This document shows positions 7,754-17,137 of a stretch of 64,000 nt of DNA, in pieces. A program made the position numbers and the translations under genes. The stretch is from Sphingomonas mucosissima. GTDB lineage: Bacteria > Pseudomonadota > Alphaproteobacteria > Sphingomonadales > Sphingomonadaceae. The notes under the pieces are model-generated. The model had not been told where the DNA came from and made no database searches. It saw only the letters and a list, made by a program, of their open reading frames with translations. The stretch spans positions 1-64,000 of the forward strand of contig NZ_NBBJ01000004.1 of NCBI RefSeq assembly GCF_002197665.1, given 5' to 3'. Numbering within the stretch: the first letter of the stretch is position 1; the number at the start of each line of letters is the position of its first letter.

Positions 7754-7967
7754 CCGCCGCCCTATTAAGCGCGCCGGCGCGACCTGCCGGCTTGCGTGTC
7801 CGCCGCGCCGCCATCACCCTCTCGCCCCGCGCGTCCGCACCGCCGCCTTCGGCCCTGCCGCCGCCATCCCGCGAGGTCCGCCCCGCGCGCGCCCGGGCGC
7901 CCCGCACCTCCGCCAGCGCACCCGTCCCGCCAAGGCGAACGATCCCCTCCGCTGCGCCCTTGTTCAT
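7626..7967 (-). CDS. possible first ORF of the GTA cluster (Gly/Ala/Arg-rich, unknown)
   Basis: A 113-residue frame starting [20 protein letters not shown]. It has the best ribosome-binding site in the area (GGGGGGAGAGG, six bases before ATG 7967). It runs through [20 protein letters not shown] and stops at 7626, overlapping the 5' part of the small-terminase-like frame by 128 bp in another frame. It may be a real small protein. It could also be the original N-terminus of gp1, separated from the core by a frameshift within the duplicated tract. The composition is low complexity and no domain is recognised. Confidence 0.35.
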   Translation of the reverse strand: MNKGAAEGIVRLGGTGALAEVRGARARAGRTSRDGGGRAEGGGADARGERVMAARRTRKPAGRAGALNRAADGGGAALAVADGGRVPVEGREPGAVGLDASPGLGARNIERHG

Positions 7968-8228
7968 CGCGCCTCTCCCCCCGGCTCTCGTGAAAGGGCC
8001 AGCCATCCGCCGAGCCCCAAACGCCGACGGGCCGGGAACAACGGGGTCGCCCCCGTGCTCACCGGCCCGTCGCCGCATCGAGTTTGGCGGCGCTGCCCAA
8101 CCGCGCCTGCACTTTCTCGATGTTCCTGTTTTGTACACAAACAGCGTCGCGCTGTCAAGCGCGTTTCGCTTGCCCTGGCGCGTCCACCCGCGCAGGAACG
8201 CGCGCAAACCACTGCCGGGGGAGGATCG
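7968..8228. promoter_or_regulatory. divergent intergenic region between the GTA cluster and the flavoprotein gene
   Basis: 261 bp without a supported gene. It must hold promoters for both the leftward GTA operon and the rightward reductase. A short AT-richer stretch (TTTTGTACACAAACAGCG, near 8130) stands out in the GC-rich surroundings and contains the palindrome TGTACA. No specific promoter boxes are claimed. Confidence 0.4.
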
Positions 8229-9455
8229 ATGAGCAGCTATGACGTGGTGATCGTCGGCGCGGGCCATGGCGGCGCGCAGGCCGCGATCGCGCTGCGCCAG
8301 GCGAAGTTCGACGGCACGATCGCGGTGATCGGTGCCGAGCCCGAGCTGCCTTACGAACGCCCGCCGCTCTCCAAGGAATATCTCGCCGGCGACAAGACGT
8401 TCGATCGCCTCCTGATCCGCCCCGCGGCTTTCTGGCAGGAGCGCAACGTCGACATGCTGCTCGGCCGCGAGGTCACCGCCGTCGATCCCGCCGCCCACAC
8501 CGTCTCCACCGCCGATGGCGCCACGATCGGCTACCGCCACCTCATCTGGGCCACCGGCGGCAGCCCGCGCCGCCTCGGCTGCGCCGGCAACGATCTTTCC
8601 GGCGTCCACACCGTGCGCACCCGCGCCGACGCCGATCGCATGATGGCCGAGCTCCCCGGCGTGACGCAGGCCGTCGTCATCGGCGGCGGCTATATCGGGC
8701 TGGAGGCTGCCGCCGTCCTCGCCAAGTTCGGCAAGCACGTGGTGCTGCTCGAAGCGCTCGACCGGGTCCTCGCCCGCGTCGCCGGCCCGGATCTCTCGCG
8801 CTTCTACGAGGCGGAGCACCGCGCGCACGGCGTCGACGTCCGCCTCGGTGTCGCGGTGGATTGCATCCTGGGAGAGGGTGGCACGGCCAGCGGCGTCCGC
8901 CTCGCCGACGGCAGCGTCATCCCCGCGCAGCTCGTCATCGTCGGCATCGGCATCATCCCCGCGGTTGAGCCGCTGATCGCGGCCGGCGCGGCGGGCGGCA
9001 ACGGCGTCCAGGTCGACGCGCAATGCCGCACCAGCCTCCTCGACATTTTCGCGATCGGCGATTGCGCGCTCCACGCCAACGCCTTTGCCGATGGCGCCGA
9101 GATCCGGCTGGAATCAGTGCAAAACGCCAACGACCAGGCAAACGTCGTGGCAAAAACGATCACCGGCCAGGACGCCGCCTATCACGCCGTCCCCTGGTTC
9201 TGGTCCAACCAATACGATCTGAAGCTTCAGACCGTCGGCCTCTCGATCGGCCACGACGCCACCGTCCTGCGCGGCGACCCCGCCACGCGTAGCTTCTCGA
9301 TCATCTACCTGAAAGCCGGCCGCGTGATCGCGCTCGACTGCGTCAACGCCGTCAAGGATTACGTCGGGGGCCGCAAGCTGGTCGAAACTCGCGCCACGCC
9401 GGATGCCTCGCGGCTCGCCGACACCGCTACGCCACTGAAGGAACTCGCCGGCTGA
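8229..9455 (+). CDS. FAD-dependent NAD(P)H:ferredoxin/rubredoxin reductase-like oxidoreductase
   Basis: A 408-residue flavoprotein. The N-terminal FAD-binding motif [19 protein letters not shown] is followed by [14 protein letters not shown], the second dinucleotide motif [20 protein letters not shown] (NADH binding) and the FAD-closing motif DIFAIGDCA. The C-terminal domain has [18 protein letters not shown], typical of reductases feeding [2Fe-2S] ferredoxins of P450 and dioxygenase systems. The start at 8229 has GGGGGAGGATCG upstream. It stands alone: no ferredoxin or oxygenase gene is adjacent, so its electron acceptor cannot be told. Confidence 0.88.
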   Translation: MSSYDVVIVGAGHGGAQAAIALRQAKFDGTIAVIGAEPELPYERPPLSKEYLAGDKTFDRLLIRPAAFWQERNVDMLLGREVTAVDPAAHTVSTADGATIGYRHLIWATGGSPRRLGCAGNDLSGVHTVRTRADADRMMAELPGVTQAVVIGGGYIGLEAAAVLAKFGKHVVLLEALDRVLARVAGPDLSRFYEAEHRAHGVDVRLGVAVDCILGEGGTASGVRLADGSVIPAQLVIVGIGIIPAVEPLIAAGAAGGNGVQVDAQCRTSLLDIFAIGDCALHANAFADGAEIRLESVQNANDQANVVAKTITGQDAAYHAVPWFWSNQYDLKLQTVGLSIGHDATVLRGDPATRSFSIIYLKAGRVIALDCVNAVKDYVGGRKLVETRATPDASRLADTATPLKELAG

Positions 9456-9578
9456 CAGGGGAGGCTTGAGCTTGGCTCGCTGCCGCTCCCATCACCCCGT
9501 CGCCCAGGCCGCGATGCGTGATCGTGCGGCATCGCGGCTCAACGCCGGTGCCTTGCCAGCCACAAGCCTAGCTCCTAC

Positions 9579-9597
9579 CATGTGATAATGTCACATG
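9579..9597. promoter_or_regulatory. perfect palindrome over the methyltransferase start codon
   Basis: CATGTGA-TAATG-TCACATG is a perfect 7-bp inverted repeat with a 5-bp spacer, and the likely ATG (9588-9590) lies in the spacer. The inner half sites TGTGA/TCACA match CRP/FNR-family half sites, but the spacing is 5 rather than 6. It could be an operator that blocks initiation. There is no Shine-Dalgarno upstream. Confidence 0.4.
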
Positions 9598-10370
9598 ACC
9601 AGCCCACGCCGGCCAATCCGGCCAACGGCCCCAGCGCCCGCTTCTTTCCCCATATCGGCCTTGCGCCGGATATGCGGGTGCTCGACGTGGGATGCGGCAA
9701 TGGTGATCTTAGCCGGGCTGTGGCCGCATTGGTCGGGCCTGGGGGTGAGGTCGTCGGCATCGACAGGAGCGAAGGCGCGTTGGCATCGGCACGCGCCGTT
9801 CAGCCGCAACCGGGAACGGCCCCGATATGCTATCAGGTTGCCGATCTGAGTGGAGGGCTGCCCGACCTTGGCCAGTTCGATGCGATCGTCGGCCGGCGTG
9901 TGCTGATGTACCTCCCAGATGCCGCAGCAACGCTGAACAGGCTTGCACGTTTTGCAAAGCCAGGCACGATCCTGGCTTTCCAGGAGCATGCGCGCGCCGA
10001 TCTGCCTTCCGGCCTTGGCGACCTTCCCATGCATCAACAATGTTATCGAATGATGTGGGACACCGTTGCTGCTGAAAGGGGTGACGTCACGCTCGGCTAT
10101 CGTTTGGCGGATCTGATGCGCGAAGCCGGCTTTGCGATCGAGCACGCCCGCAGCGAAGGCGTGATCATCCAGTCATGGGAAGAATCCTTCCCGCCGACGC
10201 TGGCCCGCGCCATGCTGGCGCGCATGATCGAGCACGGGGTTGTTCGTGACGAGGAGATTGATCTGAACGTCCTTGCGGATCGCATCGATGAGGAACGCCG
10301 GGCAGTAGGTGGTGCGATCTTCTGGGATCTCGCCTTTCTCGTCTCAGGGCGCGTCGAACGTATCGGATAG
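9588..10370 (+). CDS. class I SAM-dependent methyltransferase
   Basis: About 260 residues. The SAM-binding motif I MRVLDVGCGNGDLSRAVAAL is followed by VVGIDRSEGALASARA (motif II, acidic ribose contact) and FDAIVGRRVLMYLPDAAATL (motif IV region), then GTILAFQEHARADL. This is a generic UbiE/MenG-like small-molecule methyltransferase fold; the substrate is not evident. The start is taken as ATG 9588, with GTG 9582 in frame as an alternative. Neither has a clear ribosome-binding site and the message may be leaderless. The 3' end overlaps the convergent gene by 27 bp. Confidence 0.75.
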   Translation: MSHDQPTPANPANGPSARFFPHIGLAPDMRVLDVGCGNGDLSRAVAALVGPGGEVVGIDRSEGALASARAVQPQPGTAPICYQVADLSGGLPDLGQFDAIVGRRVLMYLPDAAATLNRLARFAKPGTILAFQEHARADLPSGLGDLPMHQQCYRMMWDTVAAERGDVTLGYRLADLMREAGFAIEHARSEGVIIQSWEESFPPTLARAMLARMIEHGVVRDEEIDLNVLADRIDEERRAVGGAIFWDLAFLVSGRVERIG

Positions 10371-10934
10371 CTGGAAGGTGAAGCGAGATTGAAGTTGCGG
10401 GAACGAGCGGATCGTTCTCGAGGCTGTCGCATCAATCTTCGATCTGCAGTTTCGGCGCGCTGCTCTGTTGGCCTGGTCAGCAAGAGCTCTGGTCATCGAC
10501 TGCGCGTCTGCCATGCTGATCGGCAGTCGCCGCACATCGTTTACGATGCCAGGAGCACGCCACGTCTCAACGGCCGACAGGCAATCCTCACGTGCTACGC
10601 TCAGCATCAGAGGACGGCCGACCATCGCCAACACAGTGAAGCGAAAAGGCGGGCTTCGATAGAAGGCCCCGCAAAACAACCGATCGCAATCTGCGAACAT
10701 TAAGTTGCGGCCTGCGTTCGTGTCGATCTGAAAATGCCACTGATAGGCGGGCCTTGATTGGTACAGTCGTTCCCGTGCTCTACGTTTCTGTATCAGCCCC
10801 GCTACATCATCAACCGGAGCGAACGTCTGAGCGACTGTCTTGACCGGCATTCCGGCGACGGAGAGTGCCGCAACGGCAGTGACGCACCTCTGTCGTAATG
10901 AACCGATCAGACGGCCATATCCGCGCTGCCCCAA
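10344..10934 (-). CDS. hypothetical secreted protein with two Cys near DCDRLFCG
   Basis: About 196 residues. A basic n-region and hydrophobic core (CVTAVAALSVAGMPV) ending near TVAQT look like a signal peptide. The body contains ADCDRLFCGAFYRSPPFRF and SVAREDCLSAVETW, giving three or four cysteines that could form disulfides in the periplasm. No family recognised. A TTG at 10934 was chosen as start because the longer frame (to 11015) begins inside a tandem 9-bp repeat; neither has a strong ribosome-binding site. It is convergent with the methyltransferase and overlaps it by 27 bp. Confidence 0.45.
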   Translation of the reverse strand: MGQRGYGRLIGSLRQRCVTAVAALSVAGMPVKTVAQTFAPVDDVAGLIQKRRARERLYQSRPAYQWHFQIDTNAGRNLMFADCDRLFCGAFYRSPPFRFTVLAMVGRPLMLSVAREDCLSAVETWRAPGIVNDVRRLPISMADAQSMTRALADQANRAARRNCRSKIDATASRTIRSFPQLQSRFTFQLSDTFDAP

Positions 10935-10992
10935 AGTTTCACAGCGGGCTTTACGGCATATCGTTGTGGCGCCGAACCCCGGCTCTGTGCGC

Positions 10993-11019
10993 CTCAAGCG
11001 TCTCAAGCGTCTCAAGCGT
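10993..11019. repeat. tandem 9-bp repeat, three copies of CTCAAGCGT
   Basis: Three perfect copies of CTCAAGCGT lie in tandem, followed by a partial CTC. Slippage could vary the copy number. It lies upstream of the hypothetical secreted gene and downstream of the lpdA terminator. Confidence 0.8.
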
Positions 11020-11062
11020 CTCCGCGGTATCCCGCACAGGTGCCTGCCTCGGCAATCCCCAC

Positions 11063-11099
11063 AAAAAGGGGGGCGCCGGCGATACCGCCCGCGCGCCCC
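11063..11099 (-). terminator. rho-independent terminator of lpdA
   Basis: Read on the minus strand, GGGGCGC pairs with GCGCCCC across a GC-rich inner part and is followed by a run of five T. It lies 25 bp after the lpdA stop. Confidence 0.7.
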
Positions 11100-11123
11100 A
11101 TCATGTTTGCCAGTGTCAGCCGA

Positions 11124-12518
<1,395 letters not shown>

Positions 12519-12610
12519 CGGGTGCACTCGCCTTGCGGATATATCAAACGGCTGCGACATAGACCCTCATGACGGGGGTGCAACCCCGCGACGCAAAGAG
12601 GAGAGCGGGA

Positions 12611-13843
12611 ATGGACCTGAACTGGAGCCCGGAGGAGCAGGCGTTCGAGGCGGAGGTCCGCGATTTTCTCGCCACCTCGCTCACCCCCGATCTGCAGCGC
12701 GCAGGCCGTCTCTCCACCAGCGTCTATGCCGATCACCACGCCAGCATGAAGTGGCAGGAAACCCTCGTCGCCAAGGGCTGGGCCGCCCCCCACTGGGCGC
12801 CCGAACACGGCGGCACCGACTGGACGGTGGCGCAGCATTACATCTGGAATCGCGAGCGCATCGCCGCCGGCGCCCCAGGCCTGTCGCCGATGGGCATCTC
12901 GATGGTAGCCTATGTCATCATGAAATACGGCACGCCCGAACAGCAGCAGTTCTTCTTGCCGCGCATCCTCTCTGGCGAGATTTTCTTCTGCCAGGGTTAT
13001 TCCGAGCCGGGCGCCGGCAGCGATCTTGCCTCCTTGCAGACCAGCGCCGTCGAGGAGGGCGATGATCTCATCATCAACGGTCAAAAGGTGTGGACCACCC
13101 ACGCCAACGAAGCGAACTGGATCTTCGCGCTGGTGCGCACTTCCAAGGAGGGCCGCCCGCAACAGGGCATCACCTTCCTCCTCATCGACATGACGACGCC
13201 CGGCGTCGAGGTCCGCCCCTTCACCATGTCGTCGGGCGAGCAGATCCAGAACGCCGTGTTCTTCACCGACGTGCGCGTGCCCAAGGCAAACGTGATGGGC
13301 GAGATCGACCGCGGCTGGAGCGTCGCCAAATATCTTCTGGAATTCGAACGCGGCGGCAATGCCTACGCCCCCGCGCTGAAGGCTCGCGCCGACGCCATCG
13401 CCCGCCACGCCGCCGAAACCACCGGCAGCGACGGCGCGCCGCTCCTCGAGGATCCCGTCTTCGCCGCCAAGCTCGCCCGCGCCCGCATCCGCGCCGACGT
13501 GCTGGAGATCATGGAGCTTCGCCTGCTCTCCGCCGCCAACGGCGACGGCAGCGTTGGCGCGCTATCGTCGATGATGAAGATCATGGGCACGGAACTCGCC
13601 GGCACGCTGACGGAACTCGCGATGGAAGCCGCAGGCGACCGCGGCCTTGTCTATCAGCCGCACGCAACAATGCCTGGCGGCCCTGTCCCCCGTCACACTC
13701 CCCCCGCGGATGGCTATGTCAGCGGCGAGGAATGGCACGCCCTCGCGCCCCTGCGCTACATGAACGAGCGCGCCGGACCGATCTACGCCGGCTCCAACGA
13801 AATCCAGCGCAACATCATCGCGAAACAGGTGCTGGGGCTTTAG
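12611..13843 (+). CDS. acyl-CoA dehydrogenase family protein
   Basis: A 410-residue FAD enzyme of the acyl-CoA dehydrogenase fold. It begins MDLNWSPEEQAFEAEVRDFL. The signature blocks are FCQGYSEPGAGSDLASLQTS (the GYSEPxAGSD family motif), KVWTTHANEANWIFALVRT, and the C-terminal EIQRNIIAKQVLGL. It would oxidise an acyl-CoA or a CoA thioester such as a steroid or aromatic side chain; the substrate cannot be read. The start at 12611 has GAGGAGAG upstream. The 93-bp gap to lpdA is a divergent promoter region. Confidence 0.9.
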   Translation: MDLNWSPEEQAFEAEVRDFLATSLTPDLQRAGRLSTSVYADHHASMKWQETLVAKGWAAPHWAPEHGGTDWTVAQHYIWNRERIAAGAPGLSPMGISMVAYVIMKYGTPEQQQFFLPRILSGEIFFCQGYSEPGAGSDLASLQTSAVEEGDDLIINGQKVWTTHANEANWIFALVRTSKEGRPQQGITFLLIDMTTPGVEVRPFTMSSGEQIQNAVFFTDVRVPKANVMGEIDRGWSVAKYLLEFERGGNAYAPALKARADAIARHAAETTGSDGAPLLEDPVFAAKLARARIRADVLEIMELRLLSAANGDGSVGALSSMMKIMGTELAGTLTELAMEAAGDRGLVYQPHATMPGGPVPRHTPPADGYVSGEEWHALAPLRYMNERAGPIYAGSNEIQRNIIAKQVLGL

Positions 13844-13931
13844 AGCACCGGTTCGTGCTGAGCGTGGCGCTGGCGAACAAGCCGCATCTTTTTTTGCACG
13901 CATGAGCTGCGCAACCGTGAAAGGCGAACCG

Positions 13932-14231
13932 ATGCGATTGGCCCTACTGCTGACCGCCCTGATCGCAACGCCCGGCAGCGCGCAAGCGCCGCCGGTGTCG
14001 AAGCACATCCAGAAGATCATGGCTAAGGCGGACGGCGCGGCGCCCGAGACGGCGTTCAAGGTCGCCAGCGTCAGGGACGAATATCAGATCATCGCCGCAC
14101 TTGGCTTTACGCCACAATCACAATCTCTGGTCATTCAGAAAAGACCCTATGATGTGCTGACGGTCACAAACGATCGGGGCGAAACGCGTCAACTCTGGCT
14201 CGATATAAGCCGCTTCTACGCGACCTATTGA
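13932..14231 (+). CDS. small secreted hypothetical protein
   Basis: A 99-residue protein with a clear signal peptide (MRLALLLTALIATPGSAQA, cleavage probably after SAQA). The mature part contains VSKHIQKIMAKADGAAPETA, FKVASVRDEYQIIAALGFTP and the beta-like end DVLTVTNDRGETRQLWLDIS. Likely periplasmic; family not named. The start at 13932 has AAGGCG upstream; the frame is open 10 codons further but without a better site. It ends just before a bidirectional terminator. Confidence 0.7.
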   Translation: MRLALLLTALIATPGSAQAPPVSKHIQKIMAKADGAAPETAFKVASVRDEYQIIAALGFTPQSQSLVIQKRPYDVLTVTNDRGETRQLWLDISRFYATY

Positions 14232-14237
14232 CGCGCG

Positions 14238-14272
14238 AAAAAGGGGCCCCGGCGATAGCCGGAGCCCCTTTC
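14238..14272. terminator. bidirectional rho-independent terminator
   Basis: AAAAGGGGC-CCCGGC-GATA-GCCGG-AGCCCCTTT forms a strong hairpin with A-run and T-run flanks. It sits between two convergent genes (stops at 14231 and 14292), so it can serve both. Confidence 0.8.
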
Positions 14273-14291
14273 CTTTCACCGGTCGCAGGGC

Positions 14292-14867
14292 TCAGAAGTG
14301 CCCAATGATACCGATCATCGGCCGCACCGACTCAAACTCGCCCTGGGTAGCGATTTCGGCGCGGAAGCGGATGCCTTCCTTCTTGACCAAGCCGTCCAGG
14401 CCGATCGCAGAAGGGCCGAACTCGCCGCCGATGCCGTAGGAGATGTCGCCATAGTCACGGCTGTTTGGGCCGTAGCGGTCGAAGTTCGTCCACATGTAGC
14501 CGGCCTTGACGTAGATCAGGCCCGTCTCGCCAGCGCGCGCGCCGACGCGGCCGTGCACGCCATATTGCCAGTCGATGTCGCCGGTGAAGCCCTTGGCTGC
14601 ATTGCCTTCCACGCCGACGAAGAAGCCGCCGAGCGGCACGTTCACGCCGGCCACGCCTTCAACCAGCCCGCCCTTCAGGCGGTTGCCCGGCTGCGACACT
14701 GGGATGCCGCCACCCGGCGCGCTCTCAAACCCTTCATAACCGCCCATCACGCCGACATAAGGGTCGATCCCGAACGCACGCGATCCGTCGGTGGTGGTCT
14801 CCTGGGCCGATGCCATCGCAGGAAACACGAACGCGGCGGCAGCGGCCGCCAAAAGCAACTTCTTCAT
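14292..14867 (-). CDS. outer-membrane beta-barrel protein (OmpA-like/opacity type)
   Basis: A 191-residue protein with signal peptide MKKLLLAAAAAAFVFPAMAS ending near SAQE. The mature part has alternating beta-strand patterns and Gly/aromatic turns: PYVGVMGGYEGFES, GFFVGVEGNAAKGFTG, WQYGVHGRVGARAGE, YVKAGYMWTNFDRYG, and it finishes RPMIGIIGHF with a terminal Phe, the usual Bam recognition signal. This resembles small opacity-type porin-like proteins. The ATG at 14867 has AAAGGT upstream. A TGTTGC-N6-GCAACA inverted repeat lies about 100 bp upstream. Confidence 0.8.
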   Translation of the reverse strand: MKKLLLAAAAAAFVFPAMASAQETTTDGSRAFGIDPYVGVMGGYEGFESAPGGGIPVSQPGNRLKGGLVEGVAGVNVPLGGFFVGVEGNAAKGFTGDIDWQYGVHGRVGARAGETGLIYVKAGYMWTNFDRYGPNSRDYGDISYGIGGEFGPSAIGLDGLVKKEGIRFRAEIATQGEFESVRPMIGIIGHF

Positions 14868-14961
14868 TACAATACCTTTTACGAGGCCGCCTGTCCTATG
14901 CGCGGTCGTTAACTGAACCCGCGGGCGCCCCGCTTGTTGCTCGCGCAGCCAAGTAAAGTGA

Positions 14962-14982
14962 TTGTGTTGCGTTGCAGCAACA
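14962..14982. promoter_or_regulatory. inverted repeat TGTTGC-N6-GCAACA upstream of the outer-membrane protein gene
   Basis: TTGTGTTGC (14962-14970), six bases, then GCAACA (14977-14982). The same half sites with the same 6-bp spacing occur in front of clpB at 20501-20524. Regulator unknown. Confidence 0.4.
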
Positions 14983-15011
14983 GTGCACAGCAACGCCGCC
15001 ACGCTCGCCTA

Positions 15012-15383
15012 CTAGAACAGTCGCCCACCGTCCGGCACCGGCAGCATCGGCCCCGCCAGCACGACCTTGCCCGCCGCATCCGGAAAGCCCAGCGTCAGCA
15101 CTTCGCTCATCACCGGCCCGATCTGCCGCGGAGGGAAGTTGACCACCGCCATCACCTGTCGCCCAACCAGATCCTCGGCTGCATGGTTCTCCGTGATCTG
15201 CGCAGACGATTTCTTGCGGCCGATGACCGGCCCGAAATCGATCAGCAGCTTCAACGCAGGCTTCCGCGCTTCGGGGAAAGGCTCCGCGGAAACGATCGTG
15301 CCGACCCGTATGTCGACCTTCAGGAAATCGTCGAACGCTATTGTCTCGGCCGCCGCGGCGCTTGCATCATGGCTCACGTGCAT
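15012..15383 (-). CDS. csaA: CsaA-like tRNA-binding protein
   Basis: A 123-residue single-domain OB-fold protein. The EMAP II/Trbp111 pattern is visible: FLKVDIRVGTIVSAEPFPEA, RKPALKLLIDFGP, KKSSAQITENH, LVGRQVMAVVNFPPRQIGPV and SEVLTLGFPD. CsaA proteins bind tRNA and have been linked to chaperone or export functions. The start lies 3 bp after the stop of the glutathione transferase gene, so the two are co-transcribed. Confidence 0.85.
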   Translation of the reverse strand: MHVSHDASAAAAETIAFDDFLKVDIRVGTIVSAEPFPEARKPALKLLIDFGPVIGRKKSSAQITENHAAEDLVGRQVMAVVNFPPRQIGPVMSEVLTLGFPDAAGKVVLAGPMLPVPDGGRLF

Positions 15384-15386
15384 CGC

Positions 15387-16058
15387 TCAGAAATCCGGGT
15401 TCTCGTAATAGCTCGGCGGCTCAATGCCGCTCATCCGCTCGGCGAGTAGCGGGCGGAAGCTGCGGCGGCTCTTGAACGCCGAATACCATGCCTTGGCATG
15501 GGTATGCCCGGACCAGTCGATCCCGCCGAGATAATCCGCCACCGAAATATGCGCCGCGGCAGCCAAATCCGCGAGGCTGATCGTCGCGCCCGCCATCCAC
15601 TTCCGGTGATCAAGCAGATAGTCGATATAATCGAGGTGGCCGATCGCGGATTTCATCGCTTCGCGCAGCCGGGCGGCATTAGGCGATTGGCGCAGCACCA
15701 GCCGCTTCACCATCCGCTCTTCCACTAGCGGCTGGCTGACGTCGCGGAAGAATTGCGTGTCGAACCAGGCGACCAGCCGGCGGATCTCGGCCCGGTTGGC
15801 GGCCGATCCGTTGATCATCGCCGCGCGATCCACCGTTTCCTCGAAATATTCGCAGATCGCCGCCGAATCGATCAGCACGGTGCCGCGCTCGCCATCGACC
15901 ATGACAGGGGTCTGGCCGGCCGGGTTCATGTCGAGGAACTCGTCGCGCCGAGTCCACGGGATCTCCCGGACCAATTCGTAGCCGACGTCCTTCTCACCCA
16001 AGAGGATGCGGACCTTGCGGGTGAAGGGGCACAGGGGAAATTGGTACAGCTGCCACAT
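15387..16058 (-). CDS. glutathione S-transferase family protein
   Basis: A 223-residue protein. The thioredoxin-fold N-terminal domain starts MWQLYQFPLCPFTRKVRILL with a C-P-F-T active-site-like motif, and DEFLDMNPAGQTPVMVDGER holds the cis-Pro. The glutathione-site motif SAAICEYFEE follows. The helical C-terminal domain has ISLADLAAAAHISVADYLGG (N-capping-box-like ISLAD). The substrate is unknown. Transcribed with csaA downstream and divergent from the enoyl-CoA hydratase. Confidence 0.85.
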   Translation of the reverse strand: MWQLYQFPLCPFTRKVRILLGEKDVGYELVREIPWTRRDEFLDMNPAGQTPVMVDGERGTVLIDSAAICEYFEETVDRAAMINGSAANRAEIRRLVAWFDTQFFRDVSQPLVEERMVKRLVLRQSPNAARLREAMKSAIGHLDYIDYLLDHRKWMAGATISLADLAAAAHISVADYLGGIDWSGHTHAKAWYSAFKSRRSFRPLLAERMSGIEPPSYYENPDF

Positions 16059-16195
16059 CCCCCCTCGTTAAGCTGCGCGAGCGGCAGGGGAAAGCCGCTT
16101 TGGCGATCCGAGTGCACCGCATGGCGCAAGGCTGCGGGAAAGGTTATGCGCGTCACCAAGCGGACGACCATGATCCGCAAGGCAAGGAGAGGCCG

Positions 16196-17041
16196 ATGAC
16201 CTTTGAACAGATCCGTTACACGATTGACGGGCCAGTCGCGACGATCATGCTCGCCCGCCCCGACAAGTTGAACGCCTACACGGCGGTGATGGGCGCCGAA
16301 CTTGCCGAGGCGGTGCGCAGGGCGGGCGCCGAAGAAAAGGTGCGCGCCATCATCCTGACCGGCGAGGGGCGCGGATTCTGCGCGGGCGCAGACATTTCGG
16401 GCGGCGCGGAAAGTTTCGGCAGCGGCGGACCGAACTTCGCTGCGGAGGGCAAGCCGCGCCAGGACGGCGGCGGCTTCGTTGGCGCGATCTTTGACAGTCC
16501 CAAGCCCGTGATCGCGGCCATCAACGGCGCCGCCGTCGGCGTGGGCGCAACCCTCACCTTGCCGTGCGATATCCGCATTGCGTCCGATACGGCTCGCTTC
16601 GGCTTCGTGTTCGCCCGCCGCGGCCTGGTGCCCGAGGCCGGCAGCGCCTGGTTCCTGCCGCAGATCGTCGGGCTTCCCCAATCATTGCGCTGGTGCCTTT
16701 CAGGCAAGCTCTTCGGTGCGGCGGAAGCGCTTTCGGGCGGCCTGGTCAACGAGGTCGTGCCCGGCGAGACGCTCCTCGATCGCGCTCAGGAAATCGCGCG
16801 CGAGATCGCCGAGAACACCGCGCCCGTATCTGTTGCCCTGACCCGCCAGATGCTGTGGCGCTTCGCCGGAGAAGCGTCGCCCGCAGGCGCGCTCAAAGTG
16901 GACGGCGGGTTCGCGATGACACTGGGTGCCGGCCCGGATGTGCGCGAAGGCGTGGCGGCATTCCTTGAGAAGCGGGCGCCCACCTTTCGCGGCCGGATCG
17001 CGCATGACATGCCACCCGGCTATCCCTGGTGGAGCGCCTGA
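16196..17041 (+). CDS. enoyl-CoA hydratase/isomerase family protein
   Basis: A 281-residue crotonase. Signatures: MLARPDKLNAYTAVMGAELA at the N-terminus, the oxyanion-hole motif GEGRGFCAGADISG, and KPVIAAINGAAVGVGATLTL followed by CDIRIASDTARFGFVFARRG. The later PEAGSAWFLPQIVG has Glu at one of the usual catalytic positions. It would hydrate or isomerise an enoyl-CoA in fatty-acid or side-chain beta-oxidation. The ATG at 16196 follows AAGGAGAGG; longer reading upstream is not needed. Confidence 0.9.
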   Translation: MTFEQIRYTIDGPVATIMLARPDKLNAYTAVMGAELAEAVRRAGAEEKVRAIILTGEGRGFCAGADISGGAESFGSGGPNFAAEGKPRQDGGGFVGAIFDSPKPVIAAINGAAVGVGATLTLPCDIRIASDTARFGFVFARRGLVPEAGSAWFLPQIVGLPQSLRWCLSGKLFGAAEALSGGLVNEVVPGETLLDRAQEIAREIAENTAPVSVALTRQMLWRFAGEASPAGALKVDGGFAMTLGAGPDVREGVAAFLEKRAPTFRGRIAHDMPPGYPWWSA

Positions 17042-17137
17042 TCTCAATCGCTTCCGACGGATCGGAAAGACAGCAACACGAGCCTCGACCTGAGCGCGTC
17101 GGCTCATTACCATCAGCAACGGTGGATCAGGCCACCT

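Larger units (their letters stand above)
1..7967 (-). mobile_element. GTA-like (domesticated prophage) structural gene cluster, partial
   Basis: The minus strand carries, in transcription order, a small-terminase-like gene, large terminase, portal, small membrane protein, prohead protease, HK97 capsid, head-tail connector, DUF3168 tail terminator, TP901-1-type tail tube, GTA gp10, tail chaperone and a short tape measure. This is the gene order of Rhodobacter-type GTAs (g1 to g11). There is no integrase, lysogeny regulator, replication gene or lysis gene on this side, which fits a domesticated GTA better than an intact prophage. The distal tail genes (g12 to g15) would lie to the left of base 1. 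GC and codon use match the host backbone, as expected for a vertically kept cluster. Confidence 0.85.

Noticed and set aside
7152..8228. Extension of the flavoprotein frame upstream to 7152
   Set aside because: The reductase starts at 8229 with a strong ribosome-binding site and the FAD motif; the upstream part is low-complexity and antisense to GTA gp1.
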